Shown here: positions 43,144 to 53,237 of the stretch, in pieces
Numbering within the stretch: position 1 is the first letter of the stretch
How the letters are laid out: the number at the start of each line of letters is the position of its first letter
Position numbers and translations under genes: made by a program
Assembly (NCBI GenBank): GCA_964594635.1
Contig: CAZQMV010000003.1
Coordinates: 62,001-126,000 of the forward strand
From: Berkiella sp964594635
Lineage (GTDB): Bacteria > Pseudomonadota > Gammaproteobacteria > Berkiellales > Berkiellaceae
DNA: 64,000 bases
Direction: 5' to 3'
Notes under the pieces: model-generated
Seen by the model: the letters and a program-made list of their open reading frames with translations, nothing else
Database searches by the model: none
Told to the model about the DNA's origin: nothing

Positions 43144-44493
43144 CTAAGTGAGTTTCGCTACCTCTGAAACCACTTCTGCAATTTCTTTTGCCACTTGCTC
43201 AATGCGACTACTGTCTTCGCCTTCAACCATCACTCTCACTAAGGGTTCGGTACCTGAAGGTCGCAATAAAATTCGCCCATGATTAGCCAATGCTGTTTGT
43301 GCTTTCGCACAGACATCTTGTACGCGTTGATCATTCACCACTTGTTGCCCACCTTTCACAGGGACATTGAGTAGTATTTGTGCGCATTTAACCATACCTT
43401 TTTTCAATTCATGCAAAGATTGATGACTTTGGCAGATATGTCCTAATACTTGTAGAGCAGAAACAATGCCATCGCCGGTGGAGGTTTTGTTTAAGCAAAT
43501 GATATGGCCTGAACTCTCGCCCCCTAAGCACCAACCATGCTGCATGAGCGCATCCATCACATATCTATCGCCTACTTTGGTACGAACAAATGGGATTTTG
43601 AGATCGTTAAGCGCATGCTCTAAACCGAGGTTACTCATTTGTGTGCCAACGACACCACCGTTCAATTCGCCGCGTGCTGCATAAGCCCGGGCAATAATAA
43701 ACAACAATTCATCGCCATCTACTATTTCACCTTTGTGATCGACAAAAACAACGCGATCACCATCACCATCAAAGGCAATGCCCAACTCTGCTTTATGTTC
43801 TAAAACCGCTTTTTGCAAACCTGCTGGTACGGTTGAGCCACAATTTTCATTAATATTAAAACCATCAGGTTCATTATTAATAGTAATCACTTCTGCGCCC
43901 AATTCGGTAAAAATATAGGGAGCAATATGATAGGTTGCGCCATTGGCGCAATCGAGCACTAATTTAATGCCCCGTAAATCGTATTTTTGTAAAAAAGTAC
44001 TCTTACAAAATTCGATATAACGAGCTGCAGCATCACTGCGAATTTTAGCACGACCAATTTGACGCGGATCAACTGTTGTCATCTCTTGTGCTAAAAAGCT
44101 TTCGATTTTACTCTCGATCGCATCGGGTAATTTTTTACCGTCGCTGCTAAAAAACTTAATGCCATTATCATAATAAGGGTTATGAGAAGCGCTAACGACA
44201 ACACCCACTTGCGCCCCCAATGAACGGGTAAGATACGCTATACCAGGTGTTGGCATGGGGCCCAGTAAATAAACATCAAGACCTGACGCGATTAAACCTG
44301 CTTCTAAAGCAGCGGCTAACATATAGCCTGAAATGCGCGTATCTTTACCAATTAAAACGGTACCTTTACCATCTTGCGCTAACACTTGTCCCACAGCCCA
44401 ACCTAATTTTAAAGCAAACTCTGCTGTGATGGGGGGAACGCCAGTACGGCCACGAATGCCATCTGTACCAAAATATTTACGCTGATCGGACAC
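43144..44493 (-). CDS. glmM: Phosphoglucosamine mutase
   Basis: 449 residues; a GTG start with AAGGAG. Converts glucosamine 6-phosphate to glucosamine 1-phosphate for UDP-GlcNAc, peptidoglycan and LPS. Motifs: YFGTDGIRGR at the N-terminus, the phosphoserine loop VSASHNP (Ser103), the metal loop DGDGDR, and the C-terminal RPSGTEPLVRVM. Overlaps the end of folP by 17 nt, forming a ftsH-folP-glmM operon. Confidence 0.97.
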   Translation of the reverse strand: MSDQRKYFGTDGIRGRTGVPPITAEFALKLGWAVGQVLAQDGKGTVLIGKDTRISGYMLAAALEAGLIASGLDVYLLGPMPTPGIAYLTRSLGAQVGVVVSASHNPYYDNGIKFFSSDGKKLPDAIESKIESFLAQEMTTVDPRQIGRAKIRSDAAARYIEFCKSTFLQKYDLRGIKLVLDCANGATYHIAPYIFTELGAEVITINNEPDGFNINENCGSTVPAGLQKAVLEHKAELGIAFDGDGDRVVFVDHKGEIVDGDELLFIIARAYAARGELNGGVVGTQMSNLGLEHALNDLKIPFVRTKVGDRYVMDALMQHGWCLGGESSGHIICLNKTSTGDGIVSALQVLGHICQSHQSLHELKKGMVKCAQILLNVPVKGGQQVVNDQRVQDVCAKAQTALANHGRILLRPSGTEPLVRVMVEGEDSSRIEQVAKEIAEVVSEVAKLT

Positions 44494-45304
44494 TCAAATT
44501 CTCCTTGCAGTAAGGTTGGACTACTTTCATGACAGCAAGCGCGTCGAAGGTCGCTGCAACATCATGCGTTCGCACGATAGCAGCGCCTTGTAAGATTGCG
44601 ATAAGCGCAGCGCTTAAACTTGCAGGCAAGCGTTGTTCTGGGGGCTTATTTACAATGGCCCCAAACATGCTTTTGCGAGAAAGTCCAACCAACAATGGGC
44701 AACCTAATTTTTTAAAAAAGGCTAAGTTACCCAATAACGTTAAATTATGTTCTAAAGTTTTACCAAAACCAAAACCTGGATCGAGCAAGATCTGTTGGCG
44801 CGATAGTCCGGCTTGTTCGCAGGCAGCGATCCGCATCTCAAAAAAATCGAAGATCTCATCTAAGATATTTTCATAATGCGGCTTTTGTTGCATGGTTAAC
44901 GGCTCACCTTGCATGTGCATTAAGCACACTTTGACAGGGTGTTCACTCACCACGGCTAAAGCATTTTCTTCGGTAAGCGCCTTAACATCGTTAATCATGG
45001 AAGCCCCTAATCGAATGGCCTCTTTCATCACGATGGCATGACGGGTATCAACTGAAATGGGCGTAGCGGTTTCTTTTACCAATTGTTCTACCAAGGGCAA
45101 CACGCGATCGCATTCTTCTTGAATGCTGACAGCAGCCGCGCCTGGGCGAGTCGATTCGCCACCAATATCGATAATATCGGCGCCTTCTTGAATAAGCTGC
45201 AAAGCATGCTGGAAAGCGGTGTCATGTAAATGATAAAGACCCCCATCATAAAATGAATCGGGGGTCACATTCAGGATGCCCATGATTTGCGGATTAAAGA
45301 ACAA
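44477..45304 (-). CDS. folP: Dihydropteroate synthase
   Basis: 275 residues, probably from the TTG at 45304 with AAGGAG nine nt upstream; no ATG is placed correctly. Joins p-aminobenzoate to the pterin in folate synthesis (the sulfonamide target). TIM-barrel motifs: MGILNVTPDSFYDGG, DIIDIGGESTRPGA, SVDTRHAIV, DPGFGFGKTLEHNL, and RTHDVAATFDAL. Lies between ftsH and glmM, as in E. coli. Confidence 0.96.
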   Translation of the reverse strand: MFFNPQIMGILNVTPDSFYDGGLYHLHDTAFQHALQLIQEGADIIDIGGESTRPGAAAVSIQEECDRVLPLVEQLVKETATPISVDTRHAIVMKEAIRLGASMINDVKALTEENALAVVSEHPVKVCLMHMQGEPLTMQQKPHYENILDEIFDFFEMRIAACEQAGLSRQQILLDPGFGFGKTLEHNLTLLGNLAFFKKLGCPLLVGLSRKSMFGAIVNKPPEQRLPASLSAALIAILQGAAIVRTHDVAATFDALAVMKVVQPYCKENLSVRSA

Positions 45305-45336
45305 TCTAACAACTCCTTAACAGTAAACGGGAAAGT

Positions 45337-47280
45337 CTAATGCGACTTAGCCGTATCACCTTCATCTAGATTGCGCTTTTCCGTGGTAGAAGACTCTTTA
45401 GGTGATACTGTCGTATCGCTTTCAACGGGTGTGCCAGTTGGTGGTTCAGAAGATCCACTAACATTCGTCCAATCTTTAGGCTCACGAGGCACACGCCCTG
45501 CCATCAAATCTTCTAATTGATTGGTATCAATTGTTTCATATTTAAGCAGTGCTTCAGCCATTTTATGCAAAATGCCTTCTTTCTCAACCAATATCTGTTT
45601 GGCTTTCTCGTAGTTGCGATCGATGATGGTACGAATTTCTTCGTCGATCACACTGGCAGTGGTACTTGCCACTTCTTTACGCGCACCCACACTATGGCCT
45701 AAGAAAATTTCACCTTCATCTTCGCTATAAGTTAAGGGTCCTAAGCGTTCTGATAAGCCCCACTTGGTAACCATGTTACGCGCAATTTCAGTTGCCCGTT
45801 TAATATCGTTTGAAGCGCCGGTGGTCACACTATCTGCACCAAAAATAAGCTCTTCAGCAATACGTCCACCGAACAAACTGGTAATTTGACCTTCCAATCG
45901 TTTCTTGGAGTAGCTATAGCGATCTTCTTCTGGCAAGAACATCGTCACACCTAAAGCAGCAGCCCGTGGAATAATGGTTACTTTATAAACAGGATCATGC
46001 TCTGGCACGGTTAAGCCAACAATCGCATGTCCAGCTTCATGATAAGCTGTTAATTTACGTTCTTGTGCATTCATCACCATGCTATGGCGTTCAACGCCCA
46101 TAATGATTTTGTCTTTAGCACGTTCCATTTCTTCCATATCAACAAAACGTTTATTAAAGCGAGCGGCAGACAGTGCTGCTTCATTCACTAAATTCGCTAA
46201 ATCGGCACCAGAGAAACCGGGGGTGCCTCTTGCAATCACGCGTGGCTCAACGTTATCAGCCATAGGTACTTTGCGTAAATGCACTTTGAGGATCTGTTCA
46301 CGAGCACGTACATCCGGTAAGCCCACCACAACTTGGCGATCAAAACGACCTGGACGCAATAATGCTTTATCCAGTACGTCAGGACGGTTAGTCGCAGCAA
46401 TGACGATCACGCCTTCATTACCTTCAAAGCCATCCATTTCAACTAATAATTGGTTCAGTGTTTGTTCGCGTTCATCATGACCACCGCCTAAACCAGCCCC
46501 TCGATGACGGCCTACTGCGTCAATTTCGTCGATGAAGATAATGCAAGGTGCATGTTTTTTCGCTTGTTCAAACATATCGCGAACACGAGACGCGCCCACG
46601 CCGACAAACATTTCTACGAAGTCGGAGCCGGAGATTGTAAAGAACGGTGCTTTCGCTTCACCCGCAATCGCTTTCGCTAATAAGGTTTTACCCGTACCTG
46701 GTTGTCCGACCATTAATACGCCGCGTGGAATACGACCACCTAAGCGTTGAAATTTTTCGGGATCTTTTAAGAACTCAACTAATTCTTTAACTTCTTCTTT
46801 CGCTTCATCAACACCCGCCACATCAGCGAATGTGACTTTCACTTGATCTTCGCCTAGGAGTCTTGCACGGCTCTTACCAAACGTCATTGCCCCACGACCA
46901 CCGCCGCCTTGCATTTGACGCATGAAATACATCCAGACCCCGATAAATAAAATAATCGGGAACCAGCTAATGAAGATGCTCATTAATAAACTTTGTTGTT
47001 CTGGTGCTTTACCATTAACAACTACTTTGTGTTTGATCAGCTCTGGCAAAATGTAATCGTCGTTAAGCGGCATATAAGTAACGAAGTTATCATCGTTACG
47101 CGTAACGCCACGAAGGGTACGACCATCAACCGTCACCGATTTCACTTCACTTTGTTTGACTTGTTCAACAAATTGAGAGTATGGGATTTTGGTTACCTGT
47201 GCGTGTCGTGGGCCAAAGTTGCTAAATACTGACATCAAGATGACGGCAATGATTAGCCATAATACTAAGTTTTTTACCAT
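45337..47280 (-). CDS. ftsH: ATP-dependent zinc metalloprotease FtsH
   Basis: 647 residues from ATG 47280 (MVKNLVLW), matching the family's usual start; a TTG three codons earlier is less likely. Membrane-anchored hexameric AAA+ protease for membrane proteins and regulators. Two N-terminal helices flank a periplasmic domain, followed by Walker A GQPGTGKT, Walker B FIDEID, the second region of homology (ATNRPDVLDKALLRPGRFDR) and the zinc motif HEAGH (414-418). The C-terminal tail is polar (SSEPPTGTPVESDTT). Follows rlmE after a gap of about 150 nt. Confidence 0.97.
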   Translation of the reverse strand: MVKNLVLWLIIAVILMSVFSNFGPRHAQVTKIPYSQFVEQVKQSEVKSVTVDGRTLRGVTRNDDNFVTYMPLNDDYILPELIKHKVVVNGKAPEQQSLLMSIFISWFPIILFIGVWMYFMRQMQGGGGRGAMTFGKSRARLLGEDQVKVTFADVAGVDEAKEEVKELVEFLKDPEKFQRLGGRIPRGVLMVGQPGTGKTLLAKAIAGEAKAPFFTISGSDFVEMFVGVGASRVRDMFEQAKKHAPCIIFIDEIDAVGRHRGAGLGGGHDEREQTLNQLLVEMDGFEGNEGVIVIAATNRPDVLDKALLRPGRFDRQVVVGLPDVRAREQILKVHLRKVPMADNVEPRVIARGTPGFSGADLANLVNEAALSAARFNKRFVDMEEMERAKDKIIMGVERHSMVMNAQERKLTAYHEAGHAIVGLTVPEHDPVYKVTIIPRAAALGVTMFLPEEDRYSYSKKRLEGQITSLFGGRIAEELIFGADSVTTGASNDIKRATEIARNMVTKWGLSERLGPLTYSEDEGEIFLGHSVGARKEVASTTASVIDEEIRTIIDRNYEKAKQILVEKEGILHKMAEALLKYETIDTNQLEDLMAGRVPREPKDWTNVSGSSEPPTGTPVESDTTVSPKESSTTEKRNLDEGDTAKSH

Positions 47281-47433
47281 GTCATTCAAGCAGCAACCCC
47301 TTTCGTTATCGGTGAAATGCGTGACCTAGCACGAATTTGCCAACGCCTTATTTTGATTTTAATGCACAGAACAGTCTGAATCCAATTAAGTTAAATATAC
47401 AACAAAATTTTATGATACGGAAACTGTTACATA

Positions 47434-48060
47434 CTATATATTATAGTAGCCTCGTGCCAAGACATATAGCTCTCGTGAAGCGGATCGGGAAGCATCTGGT
47501 TTACGAATGTTAACTTGCTTAAAATGTTTGCGGATATTTTTGATAAACAGATCGAAGCCATCTCCTTGGAACATTTTAAAGAGAAAGCCCCCTTGGGGTT
47601 TCAAATGACTTTTCGCAAAATCAAAGGCCAGCTCAACAAGCTCCATACCCCGTGGCTGGTCGACATCAATGATCCCACTGATATTGGGTGACATGTCTGA
47701 AACGACCCAATCCAATGGCTGTCCTTCTACGAGAACCTCTAAAGCGTCCAGTGTCGCCTGTTCAGTAAAGTCACCTTGTAAGAAGGTCACGCCGTGAATA
47801 GGCTCCATCTCCAGGATATCCAGCGCAATCACTTTTCCTTTACTGCCAACAATTTTAGTCAGGATCTGCGACCATCCACCGGGGGCGGCGCCCAAATCAA
47901 CAATCGTCATACCCGGTTTAAACAATTTATCTTGTTCTTGGAGTTCTAAAATTTTGAAGGTCGCCCGTGAGCGGTAGCCTAGTTGCTGAGCCTTTTTGAC
48001 ATAAGGATCATTCACATGCCTTTCTATCCAGGATTTGCCGTGTTTAGTACGTGACGCCAT
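47434..48060 (-). CDS. rlmE: 23S rRNA 2'-O-methyltransferase RlmE
   Basis: 208 residues, ATG at 48060. Methylates U2552 in the ribosomal A-loop. The SAM motif DLGAAPGGWSQ and the K-D-K-E residues (SDMSPNISG, FLFKMFQGDG) are present, as is the family start RTKHGKSWIERHVNDPYVKKAQQLGYRSRA. Divergent from yhbY and upstream of ftsH, the common gammaproteobacterial order. Confidence 0.97.
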   Translation of the reverse strand: MASRTKHGKSWIERHVNDPYVKKAQQLGYRSRATFKILELQEQDKLFKPGMTIVDLGAAPGGWSQILTKIVGSKGKVIALDILEMEPIHGVTFLQGDFTEQATLDALEVLVEGQPLDWVVSDMSPNISGIIDVDQPRGMELVELAFDFAKSHLKPQGGFLFKMFQGDGFDLFIKNIRKHFKQVNIRKPDASRSASRELYVLARGYYNI

Positions 48061-48127
48061 TTTACAAAGACCATCTACTCGGTTAGAATGCGTAAGTTGT
48101 TCTGCATTCTAAAGTAAAACCATACAA

Positions 48128-48397
48128 ATGTTAACGCGTCCCTTTCTAAAAACACTCGCCACCAAGGCACATTCATTGCGCCCTACCGTTATTATTGGCG
48201 GCAAAGGCCTAACCGAGAACGTACACAACGAGATTGAGGCAGCCTTGCTTGCCCATGAACTGGTTAAAATCCGCGTGAATGCCGAGACCCGTGAAGACCG
48301 TAAAGCCATGATTGATGACATTATCAGTCAACATGAGAGCGCTCTGGTTCAACAAATTGGTCATATTTTGGTCATTTACCGCAAAAATTCAGACTAA
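48128..48397 (+). CDS. yhbY: Ribosome assembly RNA-binding protein YhbY (CRM domain)
   Basis: 89 residues, ATG at 48128. A single CRM domain with the loop VIIGGKGLTENV (GxxG type) and KIRVNAETREDRKAM. Binds pre-50S particles and 23S rRNA. The 67-nt gap to rlmE holds the divergent promoters. Confidence 0.95.
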   Translation: MLTRPFLKTLATKAHSLRPTVIIGGKGLTENVHNEIEAALLAHELVKIRVNAETREDRKAMIDDIISQHESALVQQIGHILVIYRKNSD

Positions 48398-48409
48398 AGC
48401 TATCTAACT

Positions 48410-48437
48410 TTGTTACCTGCATATAACAGACTATAAT
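48410..48437 (+). promoter_or_regulatory. Sigma70-type promoter of the RND efflux operon
   Basis: TTGTTA (48410-48415), a 16-nt spacer and a perfect TATAAT (48432-48437), 41 nt before the ATG at 48479. It starts only 13 nt after the yhbY stop, so the efflux genes are an independent transcription unit. Confidence 0.65.
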
Positions 48438-48478
48438 TTAGTCATGTTAACTTACCAATATTTTGGGATCAGGCGACA

Positions 48479-49624
48479 ATGTCGGCTCACAGCACACGCG
48501 CCATTGCACTTACTCTCGGGATTGCCCTCATCGGAGCCATTGGCTTTACTATTTACGCCAAAAGGACACCCCAAAATAACCCAGATGCGAACATTCCCAC
48601 CGTCACGGTTGCGCAACCCATTAAAAAGGAAGTCACCGAATGGGATGAATATACCGGACGCTTTGAAGCCAATGAAAAAATCGACGTGCGCCCACGCGTG
48701 GGTGGCTACTTAGAATCAGTGCACTTTACTGACGGGGAAATTGTTAAAAAAGATCAATTATTGTTTGTTATCGATCCAAGACCCTATCAAGCCGCGCTCA
48801 ATGAAGCACAAGCCGCCATTGTTGCCGCACAAACCAAAGCCGATTATGCCGCAAATGAATTTAAACGCAGTGCCAATTTGGTGAAATCAGGCAGCGTCTC
48901 GCAAGGTAACTTCGATGAAAAAAGACAGCAACAAGAACAGACCATCGCTGACGTGCAAGCAGCTAAAGCTGCAGCAGAGCGCGCCCGGCTGGATTTAGAA
49001 TTTACGCAAGTCAAAGCACCTATCACCGGAAAAATCAGTAACAAAAAAGTCAGTGAAGGCAATTTAATCACCGGTGGCAATGAAGGCGCGACGCTGCTTG
49101 CTACGATTGTGAGCCTTGATCCTATCTATTTTTATTTCGATGTTGATGAACAAAACTATCTCAAATATGTGAAACTCGCCAAGGGCTATTTAAAACCAGG
49201 AGAATTAACCGATCGTAAACCCATCTTTGTTGCACTCATGGATGATACAGCGTTTAACCGTAAAGGTTATATGGATTTTGTGGATAACCGAATCGATGAA
49301 AGCACCGGTACGCTGCGTGCAAGAGGTCTGCTTGAGAATCCCGATTTTGTGTTACTACCTGGTTTATTTGGCCGGATCCGCATTCTTGGTCAAGAACCTT
49401 ATCAAGGGATCTTGCTCTTTGATGAAGCCATCATGACGGATCAATCACGTAAATATGTCTTTGTTGTAGATGAGACAGGCACTGTCGGCACACGTACTAT
49501 TACACTGGGTCCCATTGTCGATGGTTTACGCGTGATACGCGAAGGATTAAAAGGTGATGAATGGGTAATAGTTAAAGGCTTACAACGCGCCCGCGATGGT
49601 GCCAAAGTGAATGTACAAAAATGA
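48479..49624 (+). CDS. RND efflux periplasmic adaptor subunit (AcrA/MexE-like)
   Basis: 381 residues, ATG at 48479. One N-terminal membrane anchor (IALTLGIALIGAIGFTIYA) without a lipobox Cys. Next come the biotinyl-lipoyl half-motif (RPRVGGYLESVHFTDGEIVKKDQLLFVIDP), the alpha-hairpin (residues ~95-160) and the second lipoyl half (FTQVKAPITGKISNKKVSEGNLI), then beta-barrel and membrane-proximal domains. It links the inner-membrane pump to a TolC-like channel, which is not encoded here. The stop overlaps the pump gene start (ATGA). Confidence 0.93.
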   Translation: MSAHSTRAIALTLGIALIGAIGFTIYAKRTPQNNPDANIPTVTVAQPIKKEVTEWDEYTGRFEANEKIDVRPRVGGYLESVHFTDGEIVKKDQLLFVIDPRPYQAALNEAQAAIVAAQTKADYAANEFKRSANLVKSGSVSQGNFDEKRQQQEQTIADVQAAKAAAERARLDLEFTQVKAPITGKISNKKVSEGNLITGGNEGATLLATIVSLDPIYFYFDVDEQNYLKYVKLAKGYLKPGELTDRKPIFVALMDDTAFNRKGYMDFVDNRIDESTGTLRARGLLENPDFVLLPGLFGRIRILGQEPYQGILLFDEAIMTDQSRKYVFVVDETGTVGTRTITLGPIVDGLRVIREGLKGDEWVIVKGLQRARDGAKVNVQK

Positions 49625-52600
49625 AATTTGCACACTTCTTCGTTGATCGACCGATTTTTGCTACCGTCGTATCGATAATCATCGTGATAGTCGGTGCATT
49701 ATCTTTTTATGCTTTACCTGTTGCACAATATCCTGAAATTGTACCTCCCACGATTGTCGTGCGAGCATCTTACCCTGGTGCGAATGCTGAAACCATTGCT
49801 GCGACGGTTGCGACCCCATTAGAACAAGAAATTAATGGTGTAGAAGATATGCTATATATGTCATCACAATCAACCAGTGATGGCAACATGGCGCTCACAT
49901 TAACCTTTAAATTAGGCACCGATTTAAATGATGCTCAAGTTTTAGTTCAAAATCGGGTATCTATCGCCAATGCAAAATTACCCGAAGAAGTCAGAAGGCT
50001 CGGTGTGACAACGCGTAAAAGCTCACCTGATCTCATGATGGTCGTACATTTACTCTCCCCCGATAATACTTATGATCAGCTCTATATTAGTAACTATGCC
50101 ATTTTACGCATCAAAGATGTGCTCGCGCGCTTAGATGGCGTGGGAGATATCACTATATTTGGTGCCAGAGAATACAGCTTGCGGGTATGGCTTGATCCCG
50201 ATAGATTAGCTTCTTATGCCCTCACCGCAAATGAAGTCGTCGATTCCTTACGCGAACAAAACGTACAAGTCTCAGGAGGATCCTTAGGTAACCCACCTAC
50301 TGATGGATCGAATGCATTTCAATATGTGGTCAGCACGCAGGGCCGTTTTGACAATATCAATCAATTTAAAAATATTATTATCAAATCTAATGAAGAAGGT
50401 CGCATTGCCAGGTTACAAGATGTGGCAAGGATCGAACTGGGTGCTAAAGAATATGCCACCAATAGCTATATGGATAAAAAACAGGCAGTGGCAATTGCTA
50501 TCTTTCAACGCCCTGGAACAAATGCGTTGGATGCCGCCAAAGATATTCAAAAAGCCATGGAACGCTTAAAAGAAGATTTTCCCAAGGGGTTAAGTTACAC
50601 CATCGTTTACAACCCAACCGAATTTATTGCCGAATCCGTGACTGCCGTTATTCATACCCTATTCGAAGCCACAGCGTTAGTGGTGCTAGTGGTTTTGATC
50701 TTTTTACAATCATGGCGCACTGCGATTATTCCTATTTTGGCAATTCCTGTTTCGTTAATTGGGACTTTTGCGGTAATGGGCGCTTTTGGTTTTTCAATTA
50801 ACACCCTAACCTTATTTGGTTTAGTCTTAGCCATTGGTATTGTGGTTGATGATGCGATTGTGGTGGTGGAAAATATTGAACGACATATTGCCAATGGGGT
50901 AAGTCCCAAAGATGCTGCGCATAAAACCATGGATGAGGTCGGTACCGCTTTAATTGCCATTGCTCTTGTATTAAGTGCCGTGTTTATCCCAACGGCATTT
51001 ATTCCAGGGATCTCCGGTCAGTTTTATAAACAGTTTGCATTAACCATCGCCACATCAACAGTGATATCCGCTTTTAACTCCTTAACATTGAGTCCTGCCT
51101 TGGGCGCCTTGTTACTGAAACCCCATAATGGTGAACACTCAAATAAATCATTCATATATCAACTTGCGAATACCTTTTCTGATAAATTTAATCGCATATT
51201 TGATTCCATAAGCGAACGCTACGCCAAAATTGTTGGCGGTGTTATAAGACGTTGCTCTATTGTGCTCATTATTTATGCAGGCTTAATTGGACTCACACTC
51301 TTTATGTCCAAACACGTTCCGACTGGTTTTATTCCTGCACTGGATCAGGGTTATGCTATTACTGTCGTCCAACTCCCGGACGGTGCTTCCCTTGGAAGAA
51401 CCGATAAAGTCGTACAACAGGCTAGTCAAATTATTATGGATACACCTGGGATTATTCATGCCATTGCTTTTGCTGGCTTCTCCGGTGCCACGTTTACAAA
51501 TGCGCCAAATGCGGCTGCCATTTTTACGCGTTTTGATTCCTATCGTGAACGCGCCAAACACAATTTAAAAGCACCTGAATTAATCGCTTCTTTGCAAAAA
51601 AGATTAAGTGTGATTAATGACGCCTTTATTATTGTTGTTTCCCCTCCTTCTGTTCGAGGGTTAGGCAGCTCCGGTGGCTTTAAAATGCAAGTGCAAGATA
51701 CCGCCGGCAATGGCTTTCGTAGTCTATTAGAATCGACTAATTATGTAATAGATGAAGCCCGAAAAGATAAGCAACTTGCGGGTGTTTATACGACTTTTAC
51801 TGCCAATACCCCGCAAATTTATTTAGATATCGATCGCATCAAAGCACGTATGCTAAATGTGCCAATTAGTAATATTTTTCAAACGCTGCAAATCTATTTA
51901 GGCTCAGCTTATGTCAACGACTTTAATATCTTTGGCCGCGCTTACCAAGTAACAGCGCAAGCCGATATGCCTTTTCGCTTATTACCCGAGCATATTACGC
52001 GTTTAAAAACCCGAAGCACATCGGGTGCCTTAGTGCCTTTAGGTAATTTGGTTCAAGTGAGGGATATCACCAGCGCTGATTTAATCCAACGTTTTAATAT
52101 GTATACCTCAGTGCCAATCAATGGTTCTGCAGCACCTGGCTATAGTTCCGGTCAAGCACTCAATATGATGGAAAAATTAGCCAAAGATTATTTACCACAA
52201 GGAACCAGCTTTTCCTGGACTGAGCTTGCTTATCAGCAAAAACTCTCAAGTGGTTCAGCTGCGATCTTTTTCATTTTATCGGTGGTCTTTGTCTTCTTGC
52301 TCCTGAGTGCTCAATATGAAAGCTGGAGCTTACCTTTATCCATTATTTTAATTGTACCCATGTGCGTGCTCTGTGCTTTAGTGGGTATTAACTTACGGGG
52401 TATGGATAACAACATTCTGACGCAAATTGGTTTAGTGGTGCTCGTAGGTTTGGCTGCCAAAAATGCTATTTTGATTGTCGAATTTGCAAGGCAACAAGAG
52501 CAGAATGAAGGCAAAACCATTATGGATGCCGTGATTGAAGCCTGCCGCTTACGCTTACGTCCTATTTTGATGACATCATTTGCCTTTATTTTCGGGGTAT

Positions 52601-52761
52601 TACCTTTAGCACTGGCCGTTGGCGCTGGCGCGGAGATGCGCCAGTCATTAGGAACGGCAGTGTTTAGTGGAATGCTCGGCGTGACTTTCTTTGGTTTATT
52701 TTTAACGCCGGTTTTCTACGTGGTCGTGCGCAAGATTGTTTGCAAGTGCACAAAATCTTAA
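49621..52761 (+). CDS. RND multidrug efflux transporter permease (AcrB/MexF-like, HAE1 family)
   Basis: 1046 residues, ATG at 49621 overlapping the adaptor stop by 4 nt. Twelve membrane helices and two large periplasmic loops. Signatures: FFVDRPIFATVVSIIIVIVGALSF at the start, GIVVDDAIVVVENIERH with the proton-relay Asp pair, and Lys in VGLAAKNAILIVEFA. Length and start match drug exporters rather than metal exporters. It converges with greA, the two 3' ends overlapping by 4 nt. Substrates unknown. Confidence 0.95.
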   Translation: MKFAHFFVDRPIFATVVSIIIVIVGALSFYALPVAQYPEIVPPTIVVRASYPGANAETIAATVATPLEQEINGVEDMLYMSSQSTSDGNMALTLTFKLGTDLNDAQVLVQNRVSIANAKLPEEVRRLGVTTRKSSPDLMMVVHLLSPDNTYDQLYISNYAILRIKDVLARLDGVGDITIFGAREYSLRVWLDPDRLASYALTANEVVDSLREQNVQVSGGSLGNPPTDGSNAFQYVVSTQGRFDNINQFKNIIIKSNEEGRIARLQDVARIELGAKEYATNSYMDKKQAVAIAIFQRPGTNALDAAKDIQKAMERLKEDFPKGLSYTIVYNPTEFIAESVTAVIHTLFEATALVVLVVLIFLQSWRTAIIPILAIPVSLIGTFAVMGAFGFSINTLTLFGLVLAIGIVVDDAIVVVENIERHIANGVSPKDAAHKTMDEVGTALIAIALVLSAVFIPTAFIPGISGQFYKQFALTIATSTVISAFNSLTLSPALGALLLKPHNGEHSNKSFIYQLANTFSDKFNRIFDSISERYAKIVGGVIRRCSIVLIIYAGLIGLTLFMSKHVPTGFIPALDQGYAITVVQLPDGASLGRTDKVVQQASQIIMDTPGIIHAIAFAGFSGATFTNAPNAAAIFTRFDSYRERAKHNLKAPELIASLQKRLSVINDAFIIVVSPPSVRGLGSSGGFKMQVQDTAGNGFRSLLESTNYVIDEARKDKQLAGVYTTFTANTPQIYLDIDRIKARMLNVPISNIFQTLQIYLGSAYVNDFNIFGRAYQVTAQADMPFRLLPEHITRLKTRSTSGALVPLGNLVQVRDITSADLIQRFNMYTSVPINGSAAPGYSSGQALNMMEKLAKDYLPQGTSFSWTELAYQQKLSSGSAAIFFILSVVFVFLLLSAQYESWSLPLSIILIVPMCVLCALVGINLRGMDNNILTQIGLVVLVGLAAKNAILIVEFARQQEQNEGKTIMDAVIEACRLRLRPILMTSFAFIFGVLPLALAVGAGAEMRQSLGTAVFSGMLGVTFFGLFLTPVFYVVVRKIVCKCTKS

Positions 52762-53237
52762 GCGAGATAATTAACCTTTTCAACTTCGTATTCTACTTCG
52801 CCACTAGGGGTCTGTACCACAACGCTATCCCCTTCATTCTTGCCGATCATGGCACGAGCAATCGGCGAATTCACTGAAATCATGCTTAGTTTAATATCGG
52901 CTTCATCATCACCTACAATTTTGTAAGAGACCTTCTCATCGGTGCTAACATTAATTAAAGTGACGGTAGTACCAAAAACCACACGAGCATTTTTAGGTAA
53001 TTTAGTGACATCGATAATCTGCGCATTGGCTAATTTGCTTTCAACTTCCGAAATGCGACCTTCTAAGAATGATTGCTGCTCTTTAGCTGCATGATATTCC
53101 GCATTTTCTTTGAGATCACCATGGCCTCTTGCTTCACTGATAGCTTCGATAATTCTTGGGCGCTCAACCGTTTTTAAACGGGTTAATTCTTCACGTAATT
53201 TTTGTGCACCGACCACGGTCATAGGAATTTTGATCAT
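52758..53237 (-). CDS. greA: Transcription elongation factor GreA
   Basis: 159 residues, ATG at 53237. Stimulates cleavage of backtracked RNA by RNA polymerase. Coiled-coil tip with ARGHGDLKENAEYHAAKEQQ (the DxxxE tip acidic residues) and a C-terminal FKBP-like domain with GDDEADIKLSMISVNSPIARAMIG. The start codon overlaps the carB stop by 4 nt, giving a carA-carB-greA operon. Confidence 0.97.
   Translation of the reverse strand: MIKIPMTVVGAQKLREELTRLKTVERPRIIEAISEARGHGDLKENAEYHAAKEQQSFLEGRISEVESKLANAQIIDVTKLPKNARVVFGTTVTLINVSTDEKVSYKIVGDDEADIKLSMISVNSPIARAMIGKNEGDSVVVQTPSGEVEYEVEKVNYLA

Noticed and set aside
48479..52761. Complete tripartite efflux operon
   Set aside because: No outer-membrane channel gene follows; greA is convergent immediately after the pump gene, so the channel must be encoded elsewhere.
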